Shown here: one piece after another, positions 8,546 through 16,793 of the stretch | Numbering within the stretch: position 1 is the stretch's first letter | Layout: each line of letters begins with the position of its first letter | Assembly (NCBI RefSeq): GCF_947491795.1 | Contig: NZ_CANLKW010000003.1 | Span: 868,001-932,000, forward strand | DNA length: 64,000 nucleotides | Source of the DNA: an uncultured Roseobacter sp. | Lineage (GTDB): Bacteria > Pseudomonadota > Alphaproteobacteria > Rhodobacterales > Rhodobacteraceae | Reading direction: 5' to 3' | Translations under genes and position numbers: made by a program | Notes under the pieces: generated by a model | Database searches by the model: none | What the model was told of the DNA's origin: nothing | Seen by the model: the letters and a program-made list of their open reading frames with translations, nothing else

Positions 8546-8633
8546 AATCGAACGGATACTGGCAGGAACAAGGCACTTACCGCCGCGAAATCGCCTGATT
8601 TTCGCTGAACAATCCGTGCCAGCGTGTTCGATT
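8546..8633. repeat. nested inverted repeat after pgeF
   Basis: Three sets of complementary arms are nested over 88 bases: outer 8 bp, middle 6 bp and inner 8-9 bp with a one-base bulge. An alternative middle pairing is ACGGAT (8552-8557) with ATCCGT (8612-8617). It could be a 3' UTR stabiliser, a REP-like element or a site for a dimeric protein. The sequence alone does not say which. Confidence 0.45.
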
Positions 8634-8854
8634 GTCGCCGAAGACTGCGCTTTGGTTCGGGTTTTACCTAATAAATTCAATTCTCTGAAGAATTTCAACA
8701 AACCTGGGCAATTCGTTCAAAATTGCAGCCCGGGGCCCCGGAATATTTTTTCTTTTTTTGCGACAATGCCAAAATGCCGCCGGAATGAAGGGGCAGATTA
8801 GTGGTCAGCAAGAGGCAAAAGGCCCAATCGCAGATAATCGAGCAGGACGCGATA
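8546..8854. other. intergenic region with a nested inverted repeat
   Basis: There is no gene on either strand that I can support. The left part holds a nested inverted repeat at 8546-8633. AATCGAAC (8546-8553) pairs with GTTCGATT (8626-8633), CTGGCA (8559-8564) with TGCCAG (8617-8622), and GCGAAATC (8585-8592) with GATTTTCGC (8597-8605). No T run follows, so it is not a standard terminator. The right part (8640-8800) is AT-rich with long T runs and probably contains the promoter of the small gene at 8855. Confidence 0.5.
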
Positions 8855-9001
8855 ATGAAAACGAACGCACACTTCATCGCTTCGGTCATCCGAACAGCCG
8901 CTACCAGCAGCGCAGAGCTGCCCTGGTCGCGGGGTGGACATCGCGCCGCTTTCATTGCACGTCGCAAAACCGGGCAGACCCCTCTGAAAAGGTCCGCCTG
9001 A
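8855..9001 (+). CDS. small conserved-looking protein, 48 residues
   Basis: A short ORF starting MKTNAHFIASVIRTA, with a basic C-terminal half (GGHRAAFIARRKTG) and an ending of LKRSA. AGGA lies 8 bases before the ATG, and a strong intrinsic terminator (9039-9069) follows the stop by 37 bases. It therefore has its own gene layout. I believe similar short proteins occur in other roseobacters, but I cannot verify that here. No function is known. An in-frame ATG at 8801 would give a longer form without a good ribosome site. Confidence 0.55.
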   Translation: MKTNAHFIASVIRTAATSSAELPWSRGGHRAAFIARRKTGQTPLKRSA

Positions 9002-9304
9002 ACCCCTCTGTCCCTGGAGGTTTTACTGTCCGTAAAAGCCCTCTCGCACCGAGTTGCGGGAGGGTTTTTCTTTGGCACAGGCAAAACCCGGATTGTGACA
9101 AAACCCGTTCTGCGAACGAAACAATGCCGGAAAATGATCGCAACTGATCCTGCGCACCGAACAGTTTTCTGATTTTTTTGACAGAATGGACTGCGGCGGG
9201 GCAAATTACCCGAACCCAAAACACGAAAGAACACTAAATCGTCCTTTCCGTGATCGTCGGTGGGGGCCGGCACGGGATGTGACCAACCTGATAAAGGTGA
9301 TCGC
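9002..9304. other. intergenic region between the small ORF and the Hint gene
   Basis: Apart from the terminator at 9039-9069 no gene or strong structure is seen. The stretch 9090-9290 should carry the promoter of the Hint-domain gene. It contains an AT-rich block around 9160-9185 (TTTTCTGATTTTTTTGACAG). Confidence 0.4.
9039..9069 (+). terminator. intrinsic terminator
   Basis: The stem is CCCTCTCGCA (9039-9048) with TGCGGGAGGG (9055-9064) and one G-T wobble, followed by TTTTTCTTT. It ends the transcript of the small gene at 8855. Confidence 0.8.
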
Positions 9305-10063
9305 ATGACCCTGAACCATCCCCCCGCCACGCACCGTGGTGACCGCGCGTTGCGACCAGAGCGCAGAACCGGACAACAGACCGCTGTCGGGGCCCGCATT
9401 GTCGACATTGCTGCGCTGCGCGAGGATGGCAGCATGGTCGTCGGACAACGCAGAGTGCCGGCGATGCCATTGTTCGATGCGGCCTTTTCAGCCTTTGCCC
9501 AAGGGACACTGATCCAGACCGATACCGGACAGGCATCAATAGAAGATCTTCAGCCAGGAGACCGGGTCCTGACGTCTGATGGTGAAATGAGCGAGATCAC
9601 CTGGATCGGATCCGCCGTCTTTGCGCCTGCGGAGAACGCATCAAAGATGCCGCTGACGCGCATTGTAGCCGACAGTTTCGGGGTGAGTCGTCCCGACAGT
9701 TTCATCAGTCTCGGCGCGGGCGCCCGGTTGTTGCAGCCGCTTCCGGGCATGTCTGGCGGGCGGGAAGGTCAGCAGGTTATGACACCTGCCAGTGCATTTG
9801 TTGACGGCGTCAACGTCATCGGAATGTCGCCCCCCACGCCCGTACGCCTGTTTCATATCGCACTTCGGCGCCATGCAGCAATAATTGCCGCTGGACTGGA
9901 GGTGGAAAGCTATCATCCCGGGCGCGACCCGCTGCGCAATGTCTCACAAACCCTGAGCGATGTTTTTATGACGCTCTTTCCACATATGGACACACTGGGT
10001 GCATTTGGTGCTGTGAGGTTTATGCGCTTTAATCCCGGTGACGAGGACCTGACCGCGGCTTAG
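9305..10063 (+). CDS. Hint domain-containing protein lacking the usual nucleophile
   Basis: A 252-residue protein of the bacterial Hint_2 type. The core reads GTLIQTDTGQASIEDL then QPGDRVLTSDG and EITWIG, followed by the middle DSFGVSRPD and a C-terminal part with FHIALRRHA and VESYHPG. In self-processing Hint domains the block opens with Cys-Phe-x-x-Gly-Thr. Here it is Ala63-Phe-Ala-Gln-Gly-Thr, so classical autocleavage is not expected. No signal peptide or repeat (RTX) region is seen, unlike many secreted Hint proteins. AAAGGTGA precedes the ATG. It converges with the Lrp gene, overlapping by 4 bases. The function is unknown. Confidence 0.75.
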   Translation: MTLNHPPATHRGDRALRPERRTGQQTAVGARIVDIAALREDGSMVVGQRRVPAMPLFDAAFSAFAQGTLIQTDTGQASIEDLQPGDRVLTSDGEMSEITWIGSAVFAPAENASKMPLTRIVADSFGVSRPDSFISLGAGARLLQPLPGMSGGREGQQVMTPASAFVDGVNVIGMSPPTPVRLFHIALRRHAAIIAAGLEVESYHPGRDPLRNVSQTLSDVFMTLFPHMDTLGAFGAVRFMRFNPGDEDLTAA

Positions 10064-10560
10064 CTGTCAGATGCCAGCCGTTCCTCGAGAACATCAAATG
10101 GTACACCCGGCTCGTCCTTGGCCCCACGGATGACAAGCGATGTTTTGACGCTGGCGACATTTGGCGTCGTCAGCAACTCGCCTGTCAGAAACTTCTGAAA
10201 TCCTGACAGATCGGGTGCCGCGCATTTCAGGATGAAATCAACCTCGCCGTTCAGCATGTGGCATTCCCGCACAAGCGGCCACGAACGGCACCGGTCCTCA
10301 AACGCGGTCAGATCTGCCTCTGCCTGACTGGCCAGGCCAACCATCGCAAAAACCTGGACCTCAAACCCCAGTTCGCGGGCATCAACCTCCGCGTGATACC
10401 CTCTGATGTACCCGGATTCCTCGAGCGTGCGTACACGGCGCAGGCAAGGCGGCGCTGAGATGCCAACACGGCGCGCCAGTTCAACATTGGTCATGCGTCC
10501 GTCAGCCTGCAATTCAGCCAGAATTTTTCGATCAATCGGATCAAGCCGCGTTCCAGCCAT
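10060..10560 (-). CDS. Lrp/AsnC family transcriptional regulator
   Basis: A 166-residue regulator with an N-terminal HTH (LDPIDRKILAELQADGRMTNVELARRVGIS is the typical opening; residues about 6-60) and a C-terminal AsnC/RAM ligand domain (about 75-150). It binds DNA as a dimer or octamer and usually senses an amino acid. The gene is divergent from trxB, an arrangement repeated in many alphaproteobacteria. The intergenic space contains three inverted repeats, likely for autoregulation or control of trxB. The ligand is unknown. Confidence 0.93.
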   Translation of the reverse strand: MAGTRLDPIDRKILAELQADGRMTNVELARRVGISAPPCLRRVRTLEESGYIRGYHAEVDARELGFEVQVFAMVGLASQAEADLTAFEDRCRSWPLVRECHMLNGEVDFILKCAAPDLSGFQKFLTGELLTTPNVASVKTSLVIRGAKDEPGVPFDVLEERLASDS

Positions 10561-10588
10561 AAAGCCCCCTCATTTTGCGGAAGTTATA

Positions 10589-10638
10589 GCATACGCCAAA
10601 GTATGCGCAATAATGTTTCGCAGTTGCGCAACATTATT
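10589..10638. promoter_or_regulatory. cluster of inverted repeats between Lrp gene and trxB
   Basis: Three dyads sit side by side: GCATAC-N6-GTATGC (10589-10606), AATAATGTT-N12-AACATTATT (10609-10638) and, inside the latter, the perfect palindrome GTTGCGCAAC (10623-10632). They are 29-78 bases upstream of the Lrp start codon. They are plausible operator sites for the divergent Lrp-type regulator; this is inference from position and symmetry. Confidence 0.55.
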
Positions 10639-10761
10639 TCTTATCTTTCCAAATCGCTCAATTCGGAGTTGCAGTAAACGCCATGACAGCAGGGGTTTAA
10701 GAGCGCCGCCGCGATCTGTATATCGGGTCTGCTACTCAGTGCCAGATTCTTGGGGGATTCA

Positions 10762-11742
10762 ATGGGCGACACACGGAAAACACGCGTTCTGATCATCGGG
10801 TCCGGTCCTGCGGGATACACCGCAGGCGTCTATGCCAGCCGCGCGATGCTGGAACCCATTCTGGTACAGGGCATTGAACCGGGCGGGCAGCTGACCACAA
10901 CGACCGAAGTGGAAAACTGGCCAGGCGATACAGAGGTTCAGGGCCCCGATCTGATGGTGCGGATGGAAGCACATGCCAAGGCAATGGGTACAGAGATCAT
11001 CGGGGACATCATCAACGACCTGAATCTGAGCAATCGGCCTTTTGTCGCGACGGGTGACAGCGGCACGACTTATATTGCCGATGCTGTCATACTGGCGACA
11101 GGCGCACGTGCGAAATGGCTGGGTCTGCCGTCCGAGGAGAAATTCAAAGGCTTTGGCGTGTCCGCCTGTGCGACCTGCGATGGCTTTTTCTATCGCGGGC
11201 AGGAGATTGTTGTGATCGGCGGCGGCAACACCGCCGTGGAAGAAGCCCTTTTCCTCACAAATTTCGCGTCAAAGGTTACACTCATCCACCGCCGCGACGA
11301 ACTGCGGGCCGAGAAAATCCTCATCGACCGGCTGATGAAAAACCCAAAGATCGAACCGCTGTGGTTCCATGAACTGGACGAAGTTGTCGGAACAGACGCG
11401 CCGCTCGGCGTGGAAGCGGTGCGCGTGAAACACACCAAAACAGGCGAAATCACCGAAATCCCGGCAAAGGGTGTTTTTGTGGCAATCGGCCATGCACCCG
11501 CCAATGAACTGGTTGCTGACGTGCTTGAAACCCATATGGGCGGCTATGTCGTCACAAAGCCAGACAGCACTGAAACCTCCATTCCCGGAGTGTTTGCCGC
11601 GGGCGACCTGACAGATCATAAATACCGCCAGGCCGTTACGTCGGCGGGCATGGGGTGTATGGCAGCGCTCGAAGCGGAACGGTTTCTGGCAGAGAATGAA
11701 GCGGACGAGACCGCCGTCCTTGCGGAAAGTGCTGCAGAATAA
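10762..11742 (+). CDS. trxB: thioredoxin-disulfide reductase
   Basis: FAD flavoprotein of 326 residues that passes electrons from NADPH to thioredoxin. Visible parts are the FAD motif [16 protein letters not shown], the redox-active disulfide [10 protein letters not shown], the NADPH motif [13 protein letters not shown] and the C-terminal FAD motif [16 protein letters not shown]. The start at 10762 (MGDTRKTRV) follows GGGGGATT. A TTG four codons upstream is an unlikely alternative. It is divergent from the Lrp gene. Confidence 0.96.
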   Translation: MGDTRKTRVLIIGSGPAGYTAGVYASRAMLEPILVQGIEPGGQLTTTTEVENWPGDTEVQGPDLMVRMEAHAKAMGTEIIGDIINDLNLSNRPFVATGDSGTTYIADAVILATGARAKWLGLPSEEKFKGFGVSACATCDGFFYRGQEIVVIGGGNTAVEEALFLTNFASKVTLIHRRDELRAEKILIDRLMKNPKIEPLWFHELDEVVGTDAPLGVEAVRVKHTKTGEITEIPAKGVFVAIGHAPANELVADVLETHMGGYVVTKPDSTETSIPGVFAAGDLTDHKYRQAVTSAGMGCMAALEAERFLAENEADETAVLAESAAE

Positions 11743-11863
11743 GGCCGCAGCGCCGGGGTGTTGCGTGCGTACGGTGGGTTAAGCCGCTCCCAACCTTGCA
11801 GATGGATAAAGCAGTCTGTGCCCTGTCGGGTGCTGCCATTGTCCGTTTCATGCGAGGTCTCCC

Positions 11864-13204
11864 ATGCCCACCCGAGCCGCTCTTTCCCACATTCCCGGCC
11901 CCAAGGCCCCGCCCATCATTGGCCACACACTGACCATCGCACGCGACAGCTATGGCACGCAGCAGGATTACATCAGCCGCTACGGGGATGTGTACAAAAC
12001 GAAAATGCTGGGCGTCTGGCGGGTCAATCTGTGCGGCCCCGACGCGCTTGAATATGTCCTGATGGACAAGGAAAAAAACTTTTCCTCAGAGGGCGGGTGG
12101 GACGCCCTGAAACTCATTTATCCCGGCGGGCTGATCCTGCAGGACTTTGACCATCACCGGCAGAACCGCCGGATCATGACCGCGGCGTTCCGCGCATCGG
12201 CGATCCGTGACTACCGGGAGCGGATGGCCGCCACGATGCGCGATCTGCTGACCACCTGGCCCAAAGACGAGCCCTTTTGCTTCTACACCGCAATCAAGGA
12301 TCTGACGCTGCGTGTTGGTGGTGCCGTCTTCATGGGGCTGCCGCTGGACGGGGATCTGGCGAAGCGCATCAACCGCGCCATCACAGACGAAATCCGCGCG
12401 TCTGTGACGCCGATCCGGCAACCGCTGCCGTTCACGCCGATGTGGCACGGGGTCCGCGGCAGGGACTTTCTGCGCGAGACTTTCCGCACTCTGATCCCCG
12501 AGCGTCGCGCAAAGGGGGGAGACGACTTTTTCTCGCAGATGTGTCTTGCCACAGACGATGACGGCAATGCGTGGAGCGAGGACGAAATCCTCAATCAGTT
12601 CAATCTGCTGATCATGGCGGCACATGACACAACCGCCACCTCGCTGTCCGTCATGATGGCGGCTCTGGGCACACATCCTGACTGGCAGCGCCGCATTTCT
12701 GCCGAGGTCGCGGCACTTGGGAACGGCGCACTGGACGAAGACGCACTTGGCAGGATGACCGATACCGACAGGGTGTTCCGCGAGGCGCTGCGCCTTGTGC
12801 CACCTGTCCCGTTCATTCCACGTATGGCGTTGCGCGACTTTCACTGGCACGGGTATGATATCCCGGCAGGTACTTCGCTCGCGCTGAACCCGGGCGTCAC
12901 TATGTTGTCACCGGAGCTTTATACCAACCCAACCGAGTTTGATCCGGACCGTTTCTCGCCGGAACGCGCAGAAGACCGGGTGCACCGTTTTGCCTGGACA
13001 CCATTCGGCGGCGGCGCCCACAAATGTATCGGCATGCATTTTGCCACCATGCAGGTAAAGCTGTTTGTGGCGACGCTGTTGCGGGACCATCACATCGTGC
13101 TGCCCCACGGTGCCCCTGAATGGCAAAGGATGCCGATCCCAAAACCCAAGGGAGGCCTGCCCATCGTGCTGCGCCGATCCGAGCCACTGCGCCTTGCTGC
13201 CTAA
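11864..13204 (+). CDS. cytochrome P450
   Basis: A soluble heme monooxygenase of 446 residues. The oxygen-binding helix reads LIMAAHDTTATSL and the ExxR pair is Glu307-Arg310 (FREALRL). The heme loop is FGGGAHKCIG with thiolate Cys388. There is no membrane anchor; the protein starts with the proline-rich hinge HIPGPKAPPIIGHT typical of CYP120/CYP26-like sequences. Redox partners are not encoded nearby. The substrate is unknown; retinoid- or sterol-like lipids are a guess from the subgroup. It lies 121 bases after trxB, and the stops of this gene and phzF overlap by 4 bases. Confidence 0.93.
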   Translation: MPTRAALSHIPGPKAPPIIGHTLTIARDSYGTQQDYISRYGDVYKTKMLGVWRVNLCGPDALEYVLMDKEKNFSSEGGWDALKLIYPGGLILQDFDHHRQNRRIMTAAFRASAIRDYRERMAATMRDLLTTWPKDEPFCFYTAIKDLTLRVGGAVFMGLPLDGDLAKRINRAITDEIRASVTPIRQPLPFTPMWHGVRGRDFLRETFRTLIPERRAKGGDDFFSQMCLATDDDGNAWSEDEILNQFNLLIMAAHDTTATSLSVMMAALGTHPDWQRRISAEVAALGNGALDEDALGRMTDTDRVFREALRLVPPVPFIPRMALRDFHWHGYDIPAGTSLALNPGVTMLSPELYTNPTEFDPDRFSPERAEDRVHRFAWTPFGGGAHKCIGMHFATMQVKLFVATLLRDHHIVLPHGAPEWQRMPIPKPKGGLPIVLRRSEPLRLAA

Positions 13205-14082
13205 ATCCCTTGCGGAAAGGTCACTGTCCCGGACATGACGACAGCACCGGAGCCGCTGACCTTTACGCCTGAAATCGCATCGCGCGGCCCCAGGACCTCG
13301 ACACCTGCGCGGCCGGGGCGGCCCATGCCATCACCCTGGGCCGCCGTAAAACTGTTGGCAGCGATATGACCGCCCGCCCAGAGATACGCCGCCATTGCGC
13401 CGGTGGCAGAGCCGGTAAACGGATCTTCGGGAGGGCTGGGTGGCGCCAGTAACAGACGACTGAGCGTCGAGGCCCCCGCAGGCGTATCCTCCAGTGTCAC
13501 CCAGAACGGCTCCATCATGTCGACATCCTCCTGGCCGAGGTGATCCGCCAACCGGCGCAGCGCCCCGGCGTCCATTTGCAGGCTTTCCAGCACGTCGCGG
13601 TTCCGGAGCAGTGTGATACAGAATGGCAGCCCCGTTGAAACGATACGGGGCGGCGCAATGATGTCTTCGGGTGCAATGCTTCCTACCGCGGCAACCAGCG
13701 TCTCCGGAACATATGGACCAAACTCCGGCGCAATCTGCGTCATCTGCACGTCGTTACCCCGCACAATGACCGGCACAAGCCCCGCGCCTGTTTCCAGCAC
13801 AAGCTCTCCGTCGGGGATCATATCCCGCTGGCGCAGTGCCACAACAGTTGCGATTGTCGGGTGGCCCGCAAAGGGGATTTCGCGACTTGCCAGAAAATAC
13901 CGCACACGCAGGTCGGCAACGTCCGAAGGCCCGGTAAAGGTGCATTCCACCAGGGATGTCTCGCGCACGTAGGCCATGCACATTGCATCGGACAAACCAG
14001 CGCCCTCATGCACCACCGCACAGCCATTGCCACCGAACTGGCGGTCCGAAAAGGCATCCACCCAATCAAAACGGAACTGCAC
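13201..14082 (-). CDS. PhzF family isomerase
   Basis: A 293-residue protein with the diaminopimelate-epimerase-like PhzF fold. Family marks are FDWVDAFSDRQFGGNGCAVV at the N-terminus, TSLVECTF (Glu as likely acid/base), REIPFAGHPTIAT and DPFTGSATGAMAAYL. Phenazine genes are absent, so it is one of the many PhzF homologues of unknown substrate. It starts with GTG 7 bases after GGGAGG. A terminator hairpin (14101-14130) sits directly upstream of this ribosome site. Confidence 0.88.
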   Translation of the reverse strand: MQFRFDWVDAFSDRQFGGNGCAVVHEGAGLSDAMCMAYVRETSLVECTFTGPSDVADLRVRYFLASREIPFAGHPTIATVVALRQRDMIPDGELVLETGAGLVPVIVRGNDVQMTQIAPEFGPYVPETLVAAVGSIAPEDIIAPPRIVSTGLPFCITLLRNRDVLESLQMDAGALRRLADHLGQEDVDMMEPFWVTLEDTPAGASTLSRLLLAPPSPPEDPFTGSATGAMAAYLWAGGHIAANSFTAAQGDGMGRPGRAGVEVLGPRDAISGVKVSGSGAVVMSGTVTFPQGI

Positions 14083-14100
14083 CTCATCGCCTCCCGGTTC

Positions 14101-14130
14101 AAAAAAAAGCCGCTGTGATCAGCGGCCTTT
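14101..14130 (-). terminator. intrinsic terminator of hsp20-DUF1150
   Basis: A perfect stem GCCGCTG-TGAT-CAGCGGC (14109-14126) is followed, reading leftward, by eight T. It ends the hsp20-DUF1150 transcript just before the phzF ribosome site. Any phzF read-through would have to pass it. Confidence 0.85.
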
Positions 14131-14157
14131 CATGTATTTGCGGATCAGGCGCGGGCG

Positions 14158-14382
14158 TCAATGCACCGCGACAGGCGCATAGTCATTTTGCCGCGCGAGG
14201 CGAAACGCCAGACGCCGGTCTGCCACGAGAGCCAGTTGCTGCCCTTCGCTGTCATGTACTGCGTAGAGCTGTTCAAATCCTTCGACCTGGCCCTGCACTT
14301 CATCCGGCAGCTCGGCCACATCAACGGTCTTGACGTAGACAATCCGGCTTTCCTGTGGCGCTGTCTCAAATGCGTCGGTCAT
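14158..14382 (-). CDS. DUF1150 family protein
   Basis: A 74-residue acidic protein with the core RIVYVKTVDVAELPDEVQ and a Leu-rich LALVADRRLAFRLARQND end. In alphaproteobacteria DUF1150 genes commonly follow a small heat-shock gene, as here: the gap is 3 bases and the terminator is shared. The function is unknown; the context suggests a heat-shock role. Confidence 0.85.
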   Translation of the reverse strand: MTDAFETAPQESRIVYVKTVDVAELPDEVQGQVEGFEQLYAVHDSEGQQLALVADRRLAFRLARQNDYAPVAVH

Positions 14383-14385
14383 AGC

Positions 14386-14799
14386 TCAGCCCTTCCTGAT
14401 ATTGATTGTCTGCACGACCTTTTGCGGTTTCGCGCGGGTCAGATCGACATGCAGCAGCCCGTTTTCCATCACCGCCTCGCCCACATCCACGCCGTCGGCC
14501 AGGACAAAACTGCGCTGGAACTGGCGCGCTGCGATGCCGCGATGCAGAAACACACGGCCCTCACTGTCATCATTCTGACGCCCGCGGATAACCAGTTGCC
14601 TGTCCTCAACGGTGATCGAGAGGTCGTCTTCGGCGAAACCGGCCACCGCCAGTGTAATGCGATAGGAAAAATCAGATGTCTGTTCGATATTGAAAGGCGG
14701 GTAGCCTTCGTTGCCGGACTTGGCGGTACGCTCAAGCAGGCGTTCCAGCTGCTCAAAGCCCAGCATATGGGGATAGGATCCCAGGGTCATTTTCGTCAT
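14386..14799 (-). CDS. small heat shock protein (Hsp20 family)
   Basis: An alpha-crystallin-domain holdase of 137 residues. The domain spans roughly residues 35-135 and shows PPFNIEQTSDFSYRITLAVAGF, then VEDRQLVIRGR and GIAARQFQRSFVLADGVDV, with ENGLLHVDL near the end. Such proteins bind unfolding clients without ATP. Control looks like heat shock at two levels: an RpoH-type promoter at 14866-14894 and a leader in which UCGCU could cover the AGGA ribosome site. DUF1150 follows in the same transcript. Confidence 0.93.
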   Translation of the reverse strand: MTKMTLGSYPHMLGFEQLERLLERTAKSGNEGYPPFNIEQTSDFSYRITLAVAGFAEDDLSITVEDRQLVIRGRQNDDSEGRVFLHRGIAARQFQRSFVLADGVDVGEAVMENGLLHVDLTRAKPQKVVQTINIRKG

Positions 14800-14807
14800 G
14801 CGACACG

Positions 14808-14825
14808 TCCTCTGTGGTCAAGCGA
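14808..14825 (-). promoter_or_regulatory. possible ROSE-like RNA thermometer hairpin
   Basis: In the hsp20 leader UCGCU (14825-14821) can pair with the ribosome-site bases AGGA (14811-14808) with one bulged G, over a 9-base loop. This is the anti-Shine-Dalgarno pattern (UYGCU) of ROSE thermometers known in alphaproteobacterial hsp20 genes. Flanking pairing is weak, and only the last hairpin of a ROSE element is evident. Confidence 0.4.
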
Positions 14826-14865
14826 CAGTCTGTTAAAAGCCCCGTTACGGCGACTCCTGACAGGA

Positions 14866-14894
14866 ATATGGGGGCCGGAATGTGATGACGCAAG
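14866..14894 (-). promoter_or_regulatory. RpoH-type (sigma-32) promoter of hsp20
   Basis: Reading leftward, CTTGCGT (-35, from 14894) is followed after 14 bases by CCCCATAT (-10, 14873-14866). This closely matches the sigma-32 pattern CTTGAAA-N13-CCCCATNT. The start of transcription would be near 14859, leaving a leader of about 60 bases. Confidence 0.7.
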
Positions 14895-14957
14895 GGCTAG
14901 GCGCTCAGGACATGAAGGCCTATGATGGGGGTGCTGAAATCTTGGAATCATACCTTC

Positions 14958-15182
14958 ATGAATGCTCCCTCGGATCTGTCGATGAAAACCGATGAGGTGC
15001 TGCGCGTGGAGCTGGAGGTTTTCCGCCGCGAACACCGGGACCTTGATGAAGCTATTCAGGCCCTCGCGGACAAAGCGGTCAGCGATCAGCTGACGTTGCA
15101 ACGTCTCAAAAAACGCAAACTGAGGCTCAAAGACATTATCGCGCAGATTGAAGATCGCTTGACGCCCGATATCATTGCCTGA
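14958..15182 (+). CDS. YdcH family protein (DUF465)
   Basis: A 74-residue all-helical protein with the DUF465 pattern [16 protein letters not shown] then [20 protein letters not shown]. The start at 14958 ([14 protein letters not shown]) gives the usual family length. ATGs at 14922 and 14979 are alternatives, and the ribosome site is not clear. The function is unknown. It is divergent from hsp20 and 56 bases before purE. Confidence 0.8.
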   Translation: MNAPSDLSMKTDEVLRVELEVFRREHRDLDEAIQALADKAVSDQLTLQRLKKRKLRLKDIIAQIEDRLTPDIIA

Positions 15183-15238
15183 CCTACGGTTTTGGCTATA
15201 GTGCCGCTTCGCAGGTTACGGGCGTAAGGGGCCTTTTC

Positions 15239-15727
15239 ATGACATCAGTTTCCGTCGGGATTATCATGGGCAGTCAATCCGACTGGCCCACAATGTCCGA
15301 GGCCGCAGAGATCCTGGACACGCTGGGCATCAGCTTTGAAAAACGCATCGTATCGGCGCATCGCACGCCGGATCGTTTGTGGGACTATGGCAAAACGGCC
15401 GTCGACCGCGGGCTTCAGGTGATTATCGCGGGTGCAGGTGGCGCGGCCCACCTGCCCGGTATGATGGCGTCCAAGACGCGCGTGCCGGTGATCGGTGTGC
15501 CGGTTCAGACGCAGGCCCTGTCCGGCGTCGATTCCCTCTATTCGATTTTGCAGATGCCACGCGGCTACCCTGTTGCGACCATGGCAATCGGTGCAGCCGG
15601 CGCAAAGAATGCCGGCCTGATGGCAGCTGGTATTCTGGCCTTGCAGGATCAGGCTCTGGCAGGCCGGCTGGAAGACTGGCGTGCAGCCTTGTCTGCCTCT
15701 ATTCCGGAGATCCCCGTCGATGAATAG
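15239..15727 (+). CDS. purE: N5-carboxyaminoimidazole ribonucleotide mutase
   Basis: Class I PurE of 162 residues. It moves the carboxyl of N5-CAIR to give CAIR in purine synthesis. Signature parts are [13 protein letters not shown], the active-site [27 protein letters not shown] and the [19 protein letters not shown] segment. It overlaps purK by 8 bases, so the pair is translationally coupled. Confidence 0.96.
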   Translation: MTSVSVGIIMGSQSDWPTMSEAAEILDTLGISFEKRIVSAHRTPDRLWDYGKTAVDRGLQVIIAGAGGAAHLPGMMASKTRVPVIGVPVQTQALSGVDSLYSILQMPRGYPVATMAIGAAGAKNAGLMAAGILALQDQALAGRLEDWRAALSASIPEIPVDE

Positions 15728-16787
15728 CCCCCTGCCATCCGGCGCAACCATTGGCATTCTGGGCGGTGGGCAACTGGGACGCATGTTGTCTGTCGCCGCG
15801 GCGCGTCTCGGCTTTAAGACGCATGTTTTTGAGCCGGGCTCCGACGCCCCGGCCGGTCATGTGGCACAGACTGTGACAACAGCTGCCTATGACGACGCAG
15901 GCGCGCTGGAACGTTTCGCGCAAAGTGTCAGCGTGGTCACATATGAATTCGAAAACATTCCCACCGAAGCACTCGACATCATCGAGAAAACTGTGCCGAT
16001 CCGTCCAGGCCGTGAAGCATTGCGTGTCAGCCAGGACCGCCTGACAGAAAAGAATTTCCTGCAGGATCTGGGGCTGCAGGTGGCGCCATATGCGGAAGTG
16101 TCTGATATGGGTTCGCTGGAGCAGGCGATTGCAAAGACGGGTATCCCGGCGATCCTCAAAACACGCCGGTTCGGTTACGACGGCAAGGGTCAGGCGCGGC
16201 TCAGCTCGGCGGATGACGCGACGGGCGCATTGAGTGACATGGCCGGGCAACCCGCAGTCCTCGAAGGATTTGTGAACTTCTCGCATGAAGTCTCTGTCAT
16301 AGCCGCGCGCAGCGCTTTGGGTGAGGTTGCCTGCTTTGATCCGGGCGAAAACGTTCACCGCGATGGCATTCTGCACACAACCACTGTGCCTGCCCGGCTG
16401 AGCAGCGCACAGCGAACGGATGCGGTTTTGCTGGCGGCCAGAATTCTCAACGCACTGGACTATGTGGGCGTCATGGGCGTCGAGCTTTTTGTCACGCCGC
16501 AGGGCCTGATCGTGAACGAGATTGCACCGCGCGTACACAATTCCGGTCACTGGACGCAAAACGGCTGTGCCGTCGATCAGTTCGAACAACATATCCGCGC
16601 GGTTGCCGGCTGGCCGTTGGGCGACGGCACCCGGCATTCCGATGTTGTGATGGAAAACCTGATTGGCGATGACATGGACAAGGTCCCCGCTCTTGCCCGC
16701 GAAGCTGGTGCTGCTCTGCATCTCTATGGAAAATCAGAGACCAAAAAAGGCCGGAAGATGGGTCACGTCAACCGCGTGACCGGTTGA
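15720..16787 (+). CDS. purK: N5-carboxyaminoimidazole ribonucleotide synthase
   Basis: ATP-grasp enzyme of 355 residues that carboxylates AIR with bicarbonate and ATP, supplying PurE. It begins with the N-terminal [13 protein letters not shown], followed by the ATP-grasp segments [14 protein letters not shown] and [15 protein letters not shown]. It then shows [15 protein letters not shown] with the C-terminal family motif. The start is the ATG inside the purE stop region (15720). It converges on phnM with a 6-base gap. Confidence 0.96.
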   Translation: MNSPLPSGATIGILGGGQLGRMLSVAAARLGFKTHVFEPGSDAPAGHVAQTVTTAAYDDAGALERFAQSVSVVTYEFENIPTEALDIIEKTVPIRPGREALRVSQDRLTEKNFLQDLGLQVAPYAEVSDMGSLEQAIAKTGIPAILKTRRFGYDGKGQARLSSADDATGALSDMAGQPAVLEGFVNFSHEVSVIAARSALGEVACFDPGENVHRDGILHTTTVPARLSSAQRTDAVLLAARILNALDYVGVMGVELFVTPQGLIVNEIAPRVHNSGHWTQNGCAVDQFEQHIRAVAGWPLGDGTRHSDVVMENLIGDDMDKVPALAREAGAALHLYGKSETKKGRKMGHVNRVTG

Positions 16788-16793
16788 AGCGCG

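Noticed and set aside
13201..14082. Phenazine biosynthesis locus
   Set aside because: Only a PhzF-family protein is present; no other phz gene is near and the family is broad.
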